This document shows positions 9,718-20,490 of a stretch of 64,000 nt of DNA, piece after piece (position 1 is the stretch's first letter; each line of letters opens with the position of its first letter). Source of the DNA: Shewanella putrefaciens (GTDB lineage: Bacteria; Pseudomonadota; Gammaproteobacteria; Enterobacterales; Shewanellaceae); the NCBI RefSeq assembly GCF_016406325.1, contig NZ_CP066370.1, positions 62,001 to 126,000 of the forward strand, given 5' to 3'. The notes under the pieces are model-generated. The model did not search any database. It worked only from the letters and a program-made list of their open reading frames with translations, and was not told the origin of the DNA. Both the position numbers and the translations under genes were made by a program.

Positions 9718-10593
9718 ATGAAAGGAATTATTCTCGCCGGTGGCTCTGGCACGCGACTTTATCCTATTACTAAAGGGGTATCAAAACAGCTATTGCCTGT
9801 TTATGATAAGCCCATGATTTACTATCCAATTTCTGTGCTAATGCTCGCAGGTATACGGGATATTCTGATTATTACTACCCCAGAGGATCAGTTTTCATTT
9901 CAACGTCTTCTTGGTGATGGCAGCGATTTTGGTATTAACCTACAGTACGCTGTGCAACAAAGCCCTGATGGTTTAGCCCAAGCATTTATTATTGGCGAAG
10001 CATTTATTGGTAGTGATAGTGTTTGTTTGGCTCTTGGCGATAATATTTTTTGGGGGCAAGGTTTCTCTCCAATACTCAAAAAAGCTGCTGCAAGAACAAC
10101 GGGAGCAACGGTTTTTGGTTATCAAGTCAAAGATCCAGAGCGTTTTGGTGTGGTTGAGTTTGATCAAAATCAGAAGGCTATTAGTATTGAAGAGAAACCG
10201 TCAAAACCCAAATCTAACTTTGCGGTCACGGGTTTATATTTCTATGATAATCAAGTCGTCAATATTGCCAAAAATGTTAAACCCTCAGCTCGTGGTGAAT
10301 TAGAAATAACCAGTATCAATCAAGCCTATCTTGAAATGGGTGAGCTGAATGTCGAACTGTTAGGTCGAGGCTTTGCATGGTTAGATACAGGAACCTACGA
10401 AAGCCTTTTAGAAGCAGGCTCATTTGTTGAAACTATTGAAACGCGCCAAGGTTTTAAAATTGCTTGTTTAGAGGAGATTGCATGGCGCAATGCTTGGCTA
10501 ACGGATAAAGCGATTAAAGTTGTCGCTAAAACGATGGCTAAAAATAGTTATGGTAAATATCTCCTTGATTTACTAAAAGATTCAAAAGGTTAG
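9718..10593 (+). CDS. rfbA: Glucose-1-phosphate thymidylyltransferase
   Basis: Makes dTDP-glucose from glucose-1-phosphate and dTTP, the first step of both dTDP-sugar branches here. 291 residues with the nucleotidyltransferase start [17 protein letters not shown], the [15 protein letters not shown] block, and [10 protein letters not shown] with the metal aspartate. It ends with LLKDSKG. GAGG lies five bases before the ATG and it follows rfbB by 43 bases. Confidence 0.97.
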   Translation: MKGIILAGGSGTRLYPITKGVSKQLLPVYDKPMIYYPISVLMLAGIRDILIITTPEDQFSFQRLLGDGSDFGINLQYAVQQSPDGLAQAFIIGEAFIGSDSVCLALGDNIFWGQGFSPILKKAAARTTGATVFGYQVKDPERFGVVEFDQNQKAISIEEKPSKPKSNFAVTGLYFYDNQVVNIAKNVKPSARGELEITSINQAYLEMGELNVELLGRGFAWLDTGTYESLLEAGSFVETIETRQGFKIACLEEIAWRNAWLTDKAIKVVAKTMAKNSYGKYLLDLLKDSKG

Positions 10594-10596
10594 TCT

Positions 10597-11019
10597 ATGA
10601 GCCTGATTAAAATAATTGATTTAAAAACACTTGGAGATGAACGAGGTTCACTAGTTGCCTTAGAGGCAAATCACCAAATTCCTTTTGATATAAAGCGTGT
10701 TTATTATATTTATGGCACAGCGCAAGGTGTTGCAAGAGGCTTTCATGCTCATAAGGCATTAAAGCAAGTTGCTATTTGTCTTAAAGGTTCCTGCCGTTTT
10801 GTGTTGGACAGTGGCACTGAAAGATCTGAAATTTGGTTAAATAACCCAGCCCAAGGATTGTTAATCGAATCCTTCCTGTGGCGAGAAATGCACGACTTCT
10901 CTGAGGATTGCGTATTAATAGTCCTTGCAGATCAACTCTATGATGAGTCGGACTATATTAGGGATTATTCACAATTCATTGAGGCGGTTAGCGCAAATGT
11001 TTATTCATCCATTAAGTGA
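10597..11019 (+). CDS. fdtA: dTDP-4-oxo-6-deoxyglucose 3,4-oxoisomerase (FdtA/QdtA type)
   Basis: 140-residue cupin that moves the keto group of dTDP-4-keto-6-deoxyglucose from C4 to C3, the step before 3-amination. The core [19 protein letters not shown] holds the paired histidines of the FdtA/QdtA/WxcM family. FdtA gives the galacto product and QdtA the gluco product; sequence by eye does not separate them, so the final sugar may be Fuc3NAc or Qui3NAc. It starts three bases after rfbA and overlaps the next gene. Confidence 0.85.
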   Translation: MSLIKIIDLKTLGDERGSLVALEANHQIPFDIKRVYYIYGTAQGVARGFHAHKALKQVAICLKGSCRFVLDSGTERSEIWLNNPAQGLLIESFLWREMHDFSEDCVLIVLADQLYDESDYIRDYSQFIEAVSANVYSSIK

Positions 11020-11467
11020 TGTACAATCTAGCCAAATTGGTGAAGGTACTCGTGTATGGCAATTTGCTGTTGTTTTAAAAGATGCTCAAATTGGCCGTGA
11101 TTGTAATATCTGTGCCCATACTTTGATTGAAAATGATGTCACTATTGGTGATAACGTGACTGTTAAATCTGGGGTCTATATTTGGGATGGTACCTGTATT
11201 GGTAATAATGTTTTTATTGGTCCTTGCGCCACTTTTACTAATGACAAAATGCCACGTTCTAAAGTATATCCTGATGCATTTTCTAAAATAACTGTCGAAG
11301 AGTACGCTTCAATTGGTGCAAATGCGACTCTATTGCCAGGGGTTACTATTGGCAAGCATGCCATGGTTGGTGCAGGTGCTGTCGTGACTAAAGATGTGCC
11401 TGCTTATGCTGTTGTCGTAGGTAATCCAGCCAAAATTATTCGATATATAGAGACGCAAAATGATTAA
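10997..11467 (+). CDS. dTDP-3-amino-3,6-dideoxyhexose N-acetyltransferase (hexapeptide repeat)
   Basis: I place the start at ATG 10997 ([15 protein letters not shown] 12 bases upstream), giving 156 residues; the frame is open further upstream but that part only reads through fdtA. Left-handed beta-helix hexapeptide repeats run through the protein ([42 protein letters not shown]). The family acetylates the 3-amino group (FdtC, QdtC, WxcM N-terminal part) using acetyl-CoA. It overlaps fdtA by 23 bases and fdtB by 8 bases, indicating translational coupling. Confidence 0.83.
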   Translation: MFIHPLSDVQSSQIGEGTRVWQFAVVLKDAQIGRDCNICAHTLIENDVTIGDNVTVKSGVYIWDGTCIGNNVFIGPCATFTNDKMPRSKVYPDAFSKITVEEYASIGANATLLPGVTIGKHAMVGAGAVVTKDVPAYAVVVGNPAKIIRYIETQND

Positions 11468-12572
11468 CTTCTTAGATTTACAAGCTATTAATAGTCAATA
11501 TCAGCAAGAACTGAAAGATGCTTGTGCTCGGGTGATTGATTCTGGTTGGTATATTATGGGCAATGAGCTAGCGCAGTTTGAAGCAGAATTTGCGGCTTAT
11601 TGTGGAACTAAATATGCCATTGGTGTTGCTAATGGATTAGATGCCTTAATTCTCACTATTCGAGCATGGAAAGAGCTTGGGAAGCTAAAAGCGGGTGATG
11701 AAGTAATTGTTCAAGCAAATACCTATATTGCGTCTGTATTAGCTATTACAGAAAATGGCTTAGTTCCAGTATTGGTTGAGCCGAATCCTACAACTTATAA
11801 CCTAGAGCCTGAAATTGTACGTAAAGCAATTACCGCTAAAACTAAACTGATTTTACCCGTACATTTATACGGCCAAATTTCTCCGATGCAGGAGATTATG
11901 GCGCTTGCAAAAGAATTTAATCTATTAGTATTAGAAGATTGTGCGCAATCTCATGGTGCAGAAATTAACGGTAAGCGTGCTGGCAACTGGGGAGATGCTG
12001 CAGGTTTTAGTTTTTATCCGGGTAAAAACTTAGGTGCTTTGGGTGATGCTGGCGCCATTACTACTAACGACGACGAACTCGCATTAGCTATTAAGGCGCT
12101 TCGTAATTATGGTTCTCACCAAAAGTATGAAAACCTTTATCAAGGAGTGAACAGTCGCCTTGATGAAATTCAGGCTGCTATGTTAAGAGTGAAGTTAAAC
12201 CATCTTGAGGTAGAAACTGCGCGACGCCAACAGGTTGCTCAAGTTTATCGTACAGGTATCACTAATCCGCTAATCATCTTGCCACAAGTGTCGGATGAAT
12301 TAACCCATGTCTGGCATCTATTTGTTGTACGTTGTGAGCAGCGTGAAGCTTTACAGCAATTCTTAGCCGCAGAGGGGATACAAACATTAATTCACTATCC
12401 GATCCCTCCTCATAAACAACATGCATATCAATATATGAATTCACAAGTATTACCATTGACGGAATTAATTCATCAACAGGTTCTTAGTATTCCCATCAGT
12501 TCAGTTATGACCGATAAAGATGTGATTTATGTGGTAAATGTAATTAATCAATTTAACAACATCCGTAATTAA
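11460..12572 (+). CDS. fdtB: dTDP-3-oxo-6-deoxyhexose aminotransferase
   Basis: 370-residue DegT/DnrJ/EryC1/StrS-family PLP aminotransferase that transfers an amino group (normally from glutamate) to C3 of the FdtA product. The Schiff-base lysine is in [18 protein letters not shown], and [11 protein letters not shown] supplies the cofactor-binding aspartate. Together with FdtA, the acetyltransferase and RfbBA it completes a dTDP-3-acetamido-3,6-dideoxyhexose pathway. Its ATG lies inside the last codons of the acetyltransferase. Confidence 0.88.
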   Translation: MINFLDLQAINSQYQQELKDACARVIDSGWYIMGNELAQFEAEFAAYCGTKYAIGVANGLDALILTIRAWKELGKLKAGDEVIVQANTYIASVLAITENGLVPVLVEPNPTTYNLEPEIVRKAITAKTKLILPVHLYGQISPMQEIMALAKEFNLLVLEDCAQSHGAEINGKRAGNWGDAAGFSFYPGKNLGALGDAGAITTNDDELALAIKALRNYGSHQKYENLYQGVNSRLDEIQAAMLRVKLNHLEVETARRQQVAQVYRTGITNPLIILPQVSDELTHVWHLFVVRCEQREALQQFLAAEGIQTLIHYPIPPHKQHAYQYMNSQVLPLTELIHQQVLSIPISSVMTDKDVIYVVNVINQFNNIRN

Positions 12573-12631
12573 TTACATATGGATCATTTGTTACTTCTGT
12601 TCCAAATAACGATAAGGCTACGCTCAGTAAA

Positions 12632-13690
12632 ATGAATAAAAAACGTTATTTATTGTATATAGCGCAAAATTATTCCTATGCCATTTTAAGGCCGCTTCAA
12701 CAAGTGATTCTGGCGCGTGGCGACGAAGTCCGTTGGTTTTTAGAGGGCAATGAAGTCGACCCCAAATATCTCAAAGAAGATGAAAAGCGTTTACCTGATA
12801 TCGATGCGGTAAAAGCATGGAAACCCGATGCCGTATTTGTGCCTGGTAATGTAGTGCCAAGCTTTATCCCTGGCGTAAAGGTTGGTGTCTTCCATGGCTT
12901 TAATGCGGGCAAAATAAATCGTAAGGGGCGTGAAGATCACTTCGAAATTCGTGATTGCTTTGACTTATATTGTACCCAAGGCCCAGACACTACGTTGCCT
13001 TTCCTTGCACTAGAAAAGAAATTAGGTACTTTTACAGTTGCCGAAACGGGCTGGCCAGCACTCGATCCCTTATTTATTGAAAATACAGACAATCCCTATA
13101 TTAAGCCTGATGATCCAAGGCCTGTTGTACTCTTTTGTTCAACATTTTCACCTAGTCTGACTTGCGCGCCTGTCGTCTTTGAACAGATAAAAGCATTGTC
13201 GCAAAAAGGGCAATGGCGTTGGCTTGTGCAATTCCATCCTAAGATGAATCATAAAATTGTTGAGCAGTATAAGGCGTTAGAAAATGATAACTTGCAGTTT
13301 GTCGAAACTGATAATGTGATCCCTTTATTGCAGGCTGGGGACGTAATGTTATGTGATACATCATCGATTCTACTGATGTTTTTAATGCAACGTAAACCTG
13401 TGGTGACCTTTAAAAATCAGTCACCTAAGGAGCATTTAATCGATATTAGCCGAGTCGAAGATATTGAGCCTGCATTAGCCAGAGCACTTAGCCGACCCGA
13501 TGATCTAATGGCGCATATCCATGATTACTGTAACCAGATCCATCCCACAAGCGATGGTCTGTCTAGCCTACGTGTGCTCGCAGCTACAGATGCATTGATT
13601 GACAAGGGAACCGATTGGCTAAAACCTAAGCCGAAAAATTTATTGCGTCATTTTAAAATGCGTCGAAAGTTAGGTTATTGGAAATGCTAG
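12632..13690 (+). CDS. CDP-glycerol glycerophosphotransferase-like protein
   Basis: 352 residues. The C-terminal two thirds fit the CDP-glycerol:poly(glycerophosphate) glycerophosphotransferase superfamily: VGVFHGFNAGK, FQTG-like GWPALDPLF, LVQFHPKMN, and the CDTSSILLMFLMQRKPVVTF block with the DTSS motif that corresponds to the family's conserved serine/aspartate cluster. In a Gram-negative LPS locus such proteins may add glycerophosphate or a related group to surface sugar; the true donor is unknown. It has no transmembrane segment. Confidence 0.7.
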   Translation: MNKKRYLLYIAQNYSYAILRPLQQVILARGDEVRWFLEGNEVDPKYLKEDEKRLPDIDAVKAWKPDAVFVPGNVVPSFIPGVKVGVFHGFNAGKINRKGREDHFEIRDCFDLYCTQGPDTTLPFLALEKKLGTFTVAETGWPALDPLFIENTDNPYIKPDDPRPVVLFCSTFSPSLTCAPVVFEQIKALSQKGQWRWLVQFHPKMNHKIVEQYKALENDNLQFVETDNVIPLLQAGDVMLCDTSSILLMFLMQRKPVVTFKNQSPKEHLIDISRVEDIEPALARALSRPDDLMAHIHDYCNQIHPTSDGLSSLRVLAATDALIDKGTDWLKPKPKNLLRHFKMRRKLGYWKC

Positions 13691-13728
13691 GCCATTTTTT
13701 ATAAAGAATTGATATTTGAGGTTATTAA

Positions 13729-14496
13729 GTGAAGAAGCACTCGTTATCCGTTATGTTAATCACCAAGAATGAGGCCGATCGCGTAGAGCGTTGCCTCGCG
13801 TCTATCGCAGATATTGCCGATGAAATTATCGTGCTTGATAGCGGTTCAACAGATAACACTCTCGCGATATGTCAAAAATATACTGACAAAATTACTGTTA
13901 CCGACTGGCCAGGATTTGGTAAACAAAAGCAAAGGGCTTTGGATCAAACGAGCTGTGACTGGGTATTGTCAATTGATGCAGATGAAGCACTCGATGACAC
14001 GATGCGAAATGCCTTAGTTGCGTTGTTATCACAGGAACAGATCAAAGAATCGGCTTTTTGCTTGCCATGGGGAGTCACTCTTTATGGTAAAACATTGAAG
14101 TATGGGCGTAGTGCTAGGGCTGTTTTACGGCTATTTAAGCGGGAGGGGGCGCGCTATACCCTTGATGAAGTTCATGAAACAGTGATTCCAGCGGATGGCA
14201 ATATTGGTAAGTTAAAAGGATTATTATTACATTATACCCACCGTGATTATGGGCATGGTTTAAATAAAGCCGCTCAATATGCTTGGCTTGGTTCCCAGAA
14301 ATATCACCGAAAGGGTAAAAAATCCCATGGTCTCATGTTGGCGCTTTTAAGAGGATTATGGACTTTTTTACATATTTACTTTTTACGCCGAGGCTTTTTA
14401 GATGGTCGAGTAGGCTTTATCGTTGCAATGACCTATGCACAAGTCAACTTTAATAAATATGTTGGATTATGGTTACTTGAAAATAAACGGTGCTAG
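13729..14496 (+). CDS. waaE: LPS core glucosyltransferase of the WaaE/KdtX type (GT2)
   Basis: 255 residues with GTG start preceded by GAGG. N-terminal SVMLITKNEADRVERCL and VLDSGSTDNT are GT2 nucleotide-sugar motifs; SIDADEAL carries the DxD metal site. The pattern FGKQKQRAL and VHETV is typical of WaaE/KdtX beta-1,4-glucosyltransferases that act on heptose I; in enterobacteria the gene is usually beside waaA and coaD, as here. The C-terminus holds a short hydrophobic segment likely to lie on the membrane. Confidence 0.82.
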   Translation: MKKHSLSVMLITKNEADRVERCLASIADIADEIIVLDSGSTDNTLAICQKYTDKITVTDWPGFGKQKQRALDQTSCDWVLSIDADEALDDTMRNALVALLSQEQIKESAFCLPWGVTLYGKTLKYGRSARAVLRLFKREGARYTLDEVHETVIPADGNIGKLKGLLLHYTHRDYGHGLNKAAQYAWLGSQKYHRKGKKSHGLMLALLRGLWTFLHIYFLRRGFLDGRVGFIVAMTYAQVNFNKYVGLWLLENKRC

Positions 14497-14608
14497 TTTT
14501 TACCTAAACTTAGTATTAGCTCAAATTTCGGCGTTAGCATAAACCTATGCTCAAAAATGACTTTAAACTGTATCCTTATCGTTTAGCCATTGAGGCTTAG
14601 GTATAAAT

Positions 14609-15493
14609 ATGCAGGCCATAAAAGTATTAGTGACTGGGTGTAATGGTCAGGTCGGCAGGTGTTTAGTTACACAAATGCAGACTATGTCCTCTATTACTTT
14701 ATGTGCATTAGAGCGTGAGCGGTTAGACATCACAAACCGTGAGCAGGTTTATACCGTTGTAAATCAATTTCATCCAGATGTGATTATCAATGCTGCGGCT
14801 TATACTGCAGTGGATAAAGCAGAGCAGGAAATTGAGTTGTGTTATGCAATTAATCGTGATGGCCCAAAGTATCTCGCCGAGGCTGCAAATCAAGTTGGTG
14901 CATTAATACTACATATTTCAAGTGATTATGTATTTTCTGGTCGCAAACACGGTTTATATACAGAGGATGATATCCCTGATCCTCTGGGAGTATATGGCCA
15001 GAGCAAGCTTGCAGGAGAAATTGAGGTTGCAAACCTATGCCCTCGTCATATTATTTTGCGTACAGCTTGGGTATTCGGAGAGCATGGTAAAAATTTTGTG
15101 AACACCATGCTGGGGCTCACACAAACGCACGATGAGTTAGGGGTTGTTGCAGACCAGTTTGGTGGGCCGACCTATGCGGCAGATATTGCTGCTAGCTTGA
15201 TCACTATAACTAAAGCGATACGGTTAAAAAACGGTGCTAATTTCGGTATTTATCATTATTCCGGTGAGCCCCATGTTAGCTGGCATCAGTTTGCTGAATA
15301 TATTTTTGAGCAGGCATTTGATGTGGGATTAATCAATAAAGAAATTCGGGTAAATGCCATTACAACAACTGACTACCCGACACAGGCGACACGCCCTGCC
15401 AATTCCAAGCTAGATTGCCGTAAGATAATGAAGCAGTTTGGAATTGCACCGAGTGACTGGCAAGCAGCGTTAAAAAATCTGAACCAGTGGTGA
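14609..15493 (+). CDS. rfbD: dTDP-4-dehydrorhamnose reductase
   Basis: Last step of dTDP-L-rhamnose synthesis (NAD(P)H reduction). 294 residues with an N-terminal VTGCNGQVGRCL Rossmann loop, INAAAYTAVDKAE (substrate/NAD loop, residues about 61-73), and YGQSKLAGE carrying YxxxK. Placed just before rfbC and about 4 kb after rfbA, so the four Rml enzymes are split into BA and DC pairs in this locus. Confidence 0.96.
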   Translation: MQAIKVLVTGCNGQVGRCLVTQMQTMSSITLCALERERLDITNREQVYTVVNQFHPDVIINAAAYTAVDKAEQEIELCYAINRDGPKYLAEAANQVGALILHISSDYVFSGRKHGLYTEDDIPDPLGVYGQSKLAGEIEVANLCPRHIILRTAWVFGEHGKNFVNTMLGLTQTHDELGVVADQFGGPTYAADIAASLITITKAIRLKNGANFGIYHYSGEPHVSWHQFAEYIFEQAFDVGLINKEIRVNAITTTDYPTQATRPANSKLDCRKIMKQFGIAPSDWQAALKNLNQW

Positions 15494-15538
15494 GTATTTA
15501 CACATCGGCACGATTTTATGACCAATTCCTGAGAAAAA

Positions 15539-16084
15539 ATGAACATTATTGATACTAAAATAGCCGATGTAAAAATCATTGAACCTAAGGTTTTTGGTGA
15601 TGAACGCGGTTTCTTCTTTGAAAGTTTTAACCAACAGCAATTCGAGGCCGCCATTGGTCGTCAAGTTCAGTTTGTACAAGACAATCATTCAAAGTCGAGT
15701 AAAGGTGTGTTGCGTGGCCTGCATTATCAAGGTTCACCCCATGCACAAGCTAAGTTAGTACGTTGTGTTGTGGGTGAGGTGTTTGATGTTGTTGTGGATA
15801 TTAGAAAGAACTCTTCCACGTTTGGTGAATGGTTGGGTGTGAGTTTAACGGCGGAAAACAAACGCCAGCTTTGGATCCCTCAGGGCTTTGCCCATGGTTT
15901 TCTGACTTTGAGTGATACTGCCGAGTGCTTATATAAAACCACAGATTACTATCATCAAGCGAGTGAGGGGGCCATCCGTTGGGATGACCCGCAATTGAAT
16001 ATTCAATGGCCTATAAAAAGTCCGTTATTATCCCTAAAAGACCAGCAAGCCCAAACCTTTCTCGATTTTAAGCGTTTGCTCTAG
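15539..16084 (+). CDS. rfbC: dTDP-4-dehydrorhamnose 3,5-epimerase
   Basis: 181-residue cupin epimerase. Recognised from VFGDERGFFFESFN, the catalytic-histidine segment GVLRGLHYQ, DVVVDIRKNSSTFG and the C-terminal IRWDDPQLNI block. It acts between RfbB and RfbD in dTDP-rhamnose synthesis. A GAGAAAAA ribosome site lies just before the ATG. It is the last plus-strand gene before the convergent sulfatase-fold gene. Confidence 0.96.
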   Translation: MNIIDTKIADVKIIEPKVFGDERGFFFESFNQQQFEAAIGRQVQFVQDNHSKSSKGVLRGLHYQGSPHAQAKLVRCVVGEVFDVVVDIRKNSSTFGEWLGVSLTAENKRQLWIPQGFAHGFLTLSDTAECLYKTTDYYHQASEGAIRWDDPQLNIQWPIKSPLLSLKDQQAQTFLDFKRLL

Positions 16085-16150
16085 GATTACCGGTTAACGT
16101 GTTTCCCCTTGTAAGGTTTTTCCAATAATTTTTTACGCCATCCTTTGGGT

Positions 16151-17992
16151 TTACTTATTGAATCGACTTAGCTGTTCGAGTGCTTGTTTCAAATAGTCAA
16201 AGTTAGGTTGCTGATCTTTAAGTGGTCTATTCATTTTATCCAGTAGATCATACTGGCCACTGGCTTCTACCTCTAAAATTGATTCGTTAGTTATTATTGC
16301 GAAACCACTATAATTTGAAGAGATGATCCAAGGACGATCATTTATTTGATTGAGAAGATCTTCTCCAACTGAATAATGGTTAATTGGGCTAGTTACACCC
16401 AGATAGTTTTCCATTATTGTTGGCACTAAATCTTGATGACTTGTGAGTTTATCGCGATTCTTTGACATCCTATCAACATTCACTTTAGGCCCCACTATCG
16501 CAAATGGCACTTTCACTTGAACGTCGGTGTAATTGCTGTTATGGCCCCAAAAATTCAATTTATTATCATTAATTTCTTGGCCATGATCGCCCGTAATAAT
16601 CACCAGCGTGTTATCGAGCTCACCTGATGACTTAAGTGTTTCTAATACGTTTTTAGCTAAGCTATCAACATAGTGAACACTGTTTTTATAGCGATTAAAA
16701 AATGGCACTGGATCCGAGTTATTATCCAATTTTAAGTAGTTTACTTCACCTAGCATCGGTTCATAGTGATGGGGGTAATCATTGGGGAAATCGTAACCGT
16801 GTGGCGAGTCAAAAAATAAAAATGAAAATACAGGCCGTTGTTTATCACGTTGTGCATACCATGCTGTCCAATCGTTAACCAGATTCGCATCCAGTGCCGA
16901 TGGGCTTGTGCCTGATGAGCCAATACGTAAATTATCAATATTCACAAACACGGTTTGATCAAATTCAGGTTTGTGCAATTGCGCGGCAGTAAAGATGCCC
17001 ATCTGGTAGTTGAGTTGTTGTAATCGGTCTACGATTAAGGGACTTTGCTGATTGGCTAACATGGCGTGCCAGTAAGTACCAGGTATACCGTAAAAAAGAC
17101 CAAAAATACCCGCCCTTGTTGAGTTGCCAGAAGCGATATGCTGGTTAAAGATGACACCGGATTGTGCGAGCGCCCATAGGTTAGGTGTATTTTCTGCGTT
17201 AAAAGTATCCGCCCGCCAAGAGTCAATCACGAGCAATAAAATATTGGTCGGCTTTGATACTTCTGTAAAACTCAGTGGTTCAATGGGATAGCGTAAGTCA
17301 CTTTGACTTTTTAAGGTAAGCGCCTTTTGTTGAGCAATAGCCGATTCGTTGATATAGCCATATTTACGCATTAGGCTGTTTGCTGTTGCAGGATAGAACA
17401 AAGGCAAGTAACGCTTTAGCTGGGTGACGGGCTGGTATGCATTTGCTGCCGCCCAGATATGTACACTATGGGTTGACAGTAATGCTATGATAGTTAACGA
17501 TAAAAAATATCGATTTAATGATTTTTTTCGTAAAGGAGTGCTTTCTAACCAACGGATAAGCAGCCATTCCCCCATCCATAAGACTCCAACTCCAACGCAG
17601 ACCATTACCCAAGTTGACCACGGGAAACTGACAATTTGGCCCGCGAGAATAAGATCGAGTACAACAGAATTGATATGAAAACGATATTGGGCAAAGACAA
17701 AGGTATCAATGACTAAGACGCTAATTGCTAATGCCGCCAATCCGGATTGGAGACATTGCCTTAATGTGGTGGGTAAATAAACTAATGGCAGTGTCACTAA
17801 CCCTAAAATCCCTGCTAGTAGAGCCATTTGCGAGAATGTACTCACAAGCAAGAAGAAAATCCCGAGACTATCGCTAGGTAGTTCAGGTAAAAAAGCAAAA
17901 TAGCGGCTAGCAATGACCATCGCTATGAGTGCATTAACGAGTATTAATGCCCCATGAGAATGAAGTTTTAATTTAAGGGAGTGGTCTATCAC
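16151..17992 (-). CDS. Inner-membrane sulfatase-fold protein, DUF3413 (YejM/PbgA family)
   Basis: 613 residues. Residues 1-180 hold about five transmembrane helices (DUF3413), and residues from about 250 form a periplasmic alkaline-phosphatase/sulfatase fold: NILLLVIDSWRADTF, NSTRAGIFGLFYG, ITGDHGQEIN and WGHNSN. Some YejM/PbgA relatives control LPS synthesis by binding lipid A and the LapB/FtsH system; its position between the LPS genes and coaD fits such a role. The usual sulfatase cysteine of the formylglycine motif is not obvious, so it may be non-hydrolytic or a transferase. Confidence 0.85.
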   Translation of the reverse strand: MIDHSLKLKLHSHGALILVNALIAMVIASRYFAFLPELPSDSLGIFFLLVSTFSQMALLAGILGLVTLPLVYLPTTLRQCLQSGLAALAISVLVIDTFVFAQYRFHINSVVLDLILAGQIVSFPWSTWVMVCVGVGVLWMGEWLLIRWLESTPLRKKSLNRYFLSLTIIALLSTHSVHIWAAANAYQPVTQLKRYLPLFYPATANSLMRKYGYINESAIAQQKALTLKSQSDLRYPIEPLSFTEVSKPTNILLLVIDSWRADTFNAENTPNLWALAQSGVIFNQHIASGNSTRAGIFGLFYGIPGTYWHAMLANQQSPLIVDRLQQLNYQMGIFTAAQLHKPEFDQTVFVNIDNLRIGSSGTSPSALDANLVNDWTAWYAQRDKQRPVFSFLFFDSPHGYDFPNDYPHHYEPMLGEVNYLKLDNNSDPVPFFNRYKNSVHYVDSLAKNVLETLKSSGELDNTLVIITGDHGQEINDNKLNFWGHNSNYTDVQVKVPFAIVGPKVNVDRMSKNRDKLTSHQDLVPTIMENYLGVTSPINHYSVGEDLLNQINDRPWIISSNYSGFAIITNESILEVEASGQYDLLDKMNRPLKDQQPNFDYLKQALEQLSRFNK

Positions 17993-18864
<872 letters not shown>

Positions 18865-18954
18865 TTTTTGCTGCTAACCTATTTGGTTTTTACCTAGATA
18901 AGTTGTGTTATTCTTGAGGCATTGTGACCTCGCGACGATACCTAAAAGGATGTT

Positions 18955-20430
18955 ATGAAGGCTTTTTTAACCCCCACTATCCTCGCTACTAGCGTTGCCT
19001 CTAGTCTATTATTTTCTTCAATACTTACCGCTGCACCTTGGGTCGATGCCTCAGATATTTATCTTAGAGCCGATATTCAAGCGTTAGCTGATGCGGGTGT
19101 TATTACTGTGCCAGTCAATACTTATCCTTTGATGTGGTCTGGGATTGGTGGAGATTTAGCGAAAGTTGAACCTGAGCTACTTTCACCTGCATTAGTACAA
19201 GCTTTTGCGCGGGTTAATTTTTATTATCACAATGCTGTCGATAATCGTGGAAATACACGGATAAAACTGTCCGCTGCAACCGATCCTGCACGTTTTCAGC
19301 ACTACGGTTCTGATTATCGTGAAAAAGGAGAGGCGCTGGCATCCTATGAGTACCTTGGTTCGCGTATAGCCTATAAAACCACAGTCGCAGAAACTTATGA
19401 TCCCCAAGATGATAAAAACTTCCGTCTCGATGAATCCTATTTTGCGATTATTTTTGGGAATTGGATTGCTACATTAGGTTCGGTCGAGCAGTGGTGGGGA
19501 GCGGGGTTTGACTCTGCGCTTCACCGCTCTAACAATGCTCGCCCTATGCAATCATTGACGCTAAGCCGTAATAATGCGTCTGCCTTAGAAACACCTTGGT
19601 TATCTTGGATTGGCCCTTGGACCTTTAAAACGGGCTTTAGCTTAACGGAAGTTGACCGCGCCGTGCCTAAGACTGCTGAGTGGGATATGCGCTTCAGTGC
19701 AAGGCCGATTAAACAGATTGAAGTGGGATTATCTTGGTCGACATTATTTTGTGGTGAAGGCCAAGAATGTGATGTTAGCTCATGGTGGGATGCGGTTGTT
19801 AGTCATTCAGTTTGTATTGATGGTTCGAACGATTGTGCGTTTGATCAGCGCCGCGATGCGGGCCACAGAACACAGAGTATCGATATGCGCTATGCCGACA
19901 CTTGGCAGGATATTCCTGTGGGCTTATATCTAGAGCGTAGTTGTGAGAATGGTAGCGACTGCGGTTCTCTTTGGGGAATAGATACGCATTTTGGTACATC
20001 GAGTAAACAGTTTAAGCTGTTTATGGAATACTCTGACACCTATGTTAAGTGTGATGGCGACAGTGCAAATTGCTTCTATGAAGATCCCGTCTATTTAAGC
20101 GGTTCTCGCTATTATGGCCGTGCATTAGACTCAACCTATGATAGTGATGCCCAAGTCTTTGTGTTGGGCTTGGTAGGGCAGTTTAATGATAGCCGCGGTT
20201 TTACCTCACTGCTGCGTTATGCTCAACTCAATAAAGATGGTACCAATGTGATTAATACGTGGGCGCCACAGCCTCCTAAAGAGGATTTATTGATGCTTGA
20301 GCTTTCCTATCGAATGCCAGTCTGGAAAGGCATGTTGAGCTTGGGAGGGACAGTATCAAGATCGGAATTTGATGTTCAAGACAATGATACCAATGCCACC
20401 TTCTTTAGTAATTTTGAGTATCGCTTTTGA
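18955..20430 (+). CDS. Capsule assembly Wzi-family outer-membrane protein
   Basis: 491 residues with a signal peptide (hydrophobic about 8-25, ending ...TAA) and a beta-barrel-like pattern ending with aromatic F (FEYRF), as in outer-membrane proteins. The segments EQWWGAGFDSALHRSNNARPM and TPWLSWIGPWTF match Wzi-family motifs. In Klebsiella and E. coli Wzi anchors capsule to the cell surface; related proteins occur with exopolysaccharide loci. No wza/wzb/wzc is present in the window. AAGGA precedes the ATG by six bases. Confidence 0.85.
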   Translation: MKAFLTPTILATSVASSLLFSSILTAAPWVDASDIYLRADIQALADAGVITVPVNTYPLMWSGIGGDLAKVEPELLSPALVQAFARVNFYYHNAVDNRGNTRIKLSAATDPARFQHYGSDYREKGEALASYEYLGSRIAYKTTVAETYDPQDDKNFRLDESYFAIIFGNWIATLGSVEQWWGAGFDSALHRSNNARPMQSLTLSRNNASALETPWLSWIGPWTFKTGFSLTEVDRAVPKTAEWDMRFSARPIKQIEVGLSWSTLFCGEGQECDVSSWWDAVVSHSVCIDGSNDCAFDQRRDAGHRTQSIDMRYADTWQDIPVGLYLERSCENGSDCGSLWGIDTHFGTSSKQFKLFMEYSDTYVKCDGDSANCFYEDPVYLSGSRYYGRALDSTYDSDAQVFVLGLVGQFNDSRGFTSLLRYAQLNKDGTNVINTWAPQPPKEDLLMLELSYRMPVWKGMLSLGGTVSRSEFDVQDNDTNATFFSNFEYRF

Positions 20431-20458
20431 GTCTTAATGTCTCTTCAAATAGTAAAGT

Positions 20459-20484
20459 GAATGCCAAGCTTCTGCTTGGCATTC
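20459..20484. terminator. Bidirectional terminator between the Wzi gene and mutM
   Basis: GAATGCCAAGC (20459-20469) and GCTTGGCATTC (20474-20484) form a perfect 11-bp stem with a 4-base loop, followed by TTTAAA. It lies between two convergent genes and can serve both. Confidence 0.85.
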
Positions 20485-20490
20485 TTTAAA

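Noticed and set aside
10925..10996. N-terminal extension of the hexapeptide acetyltransferase
   Set aside because: The extra 24 codons only read fdtA in another frame; the family start is the ATG at 10997.
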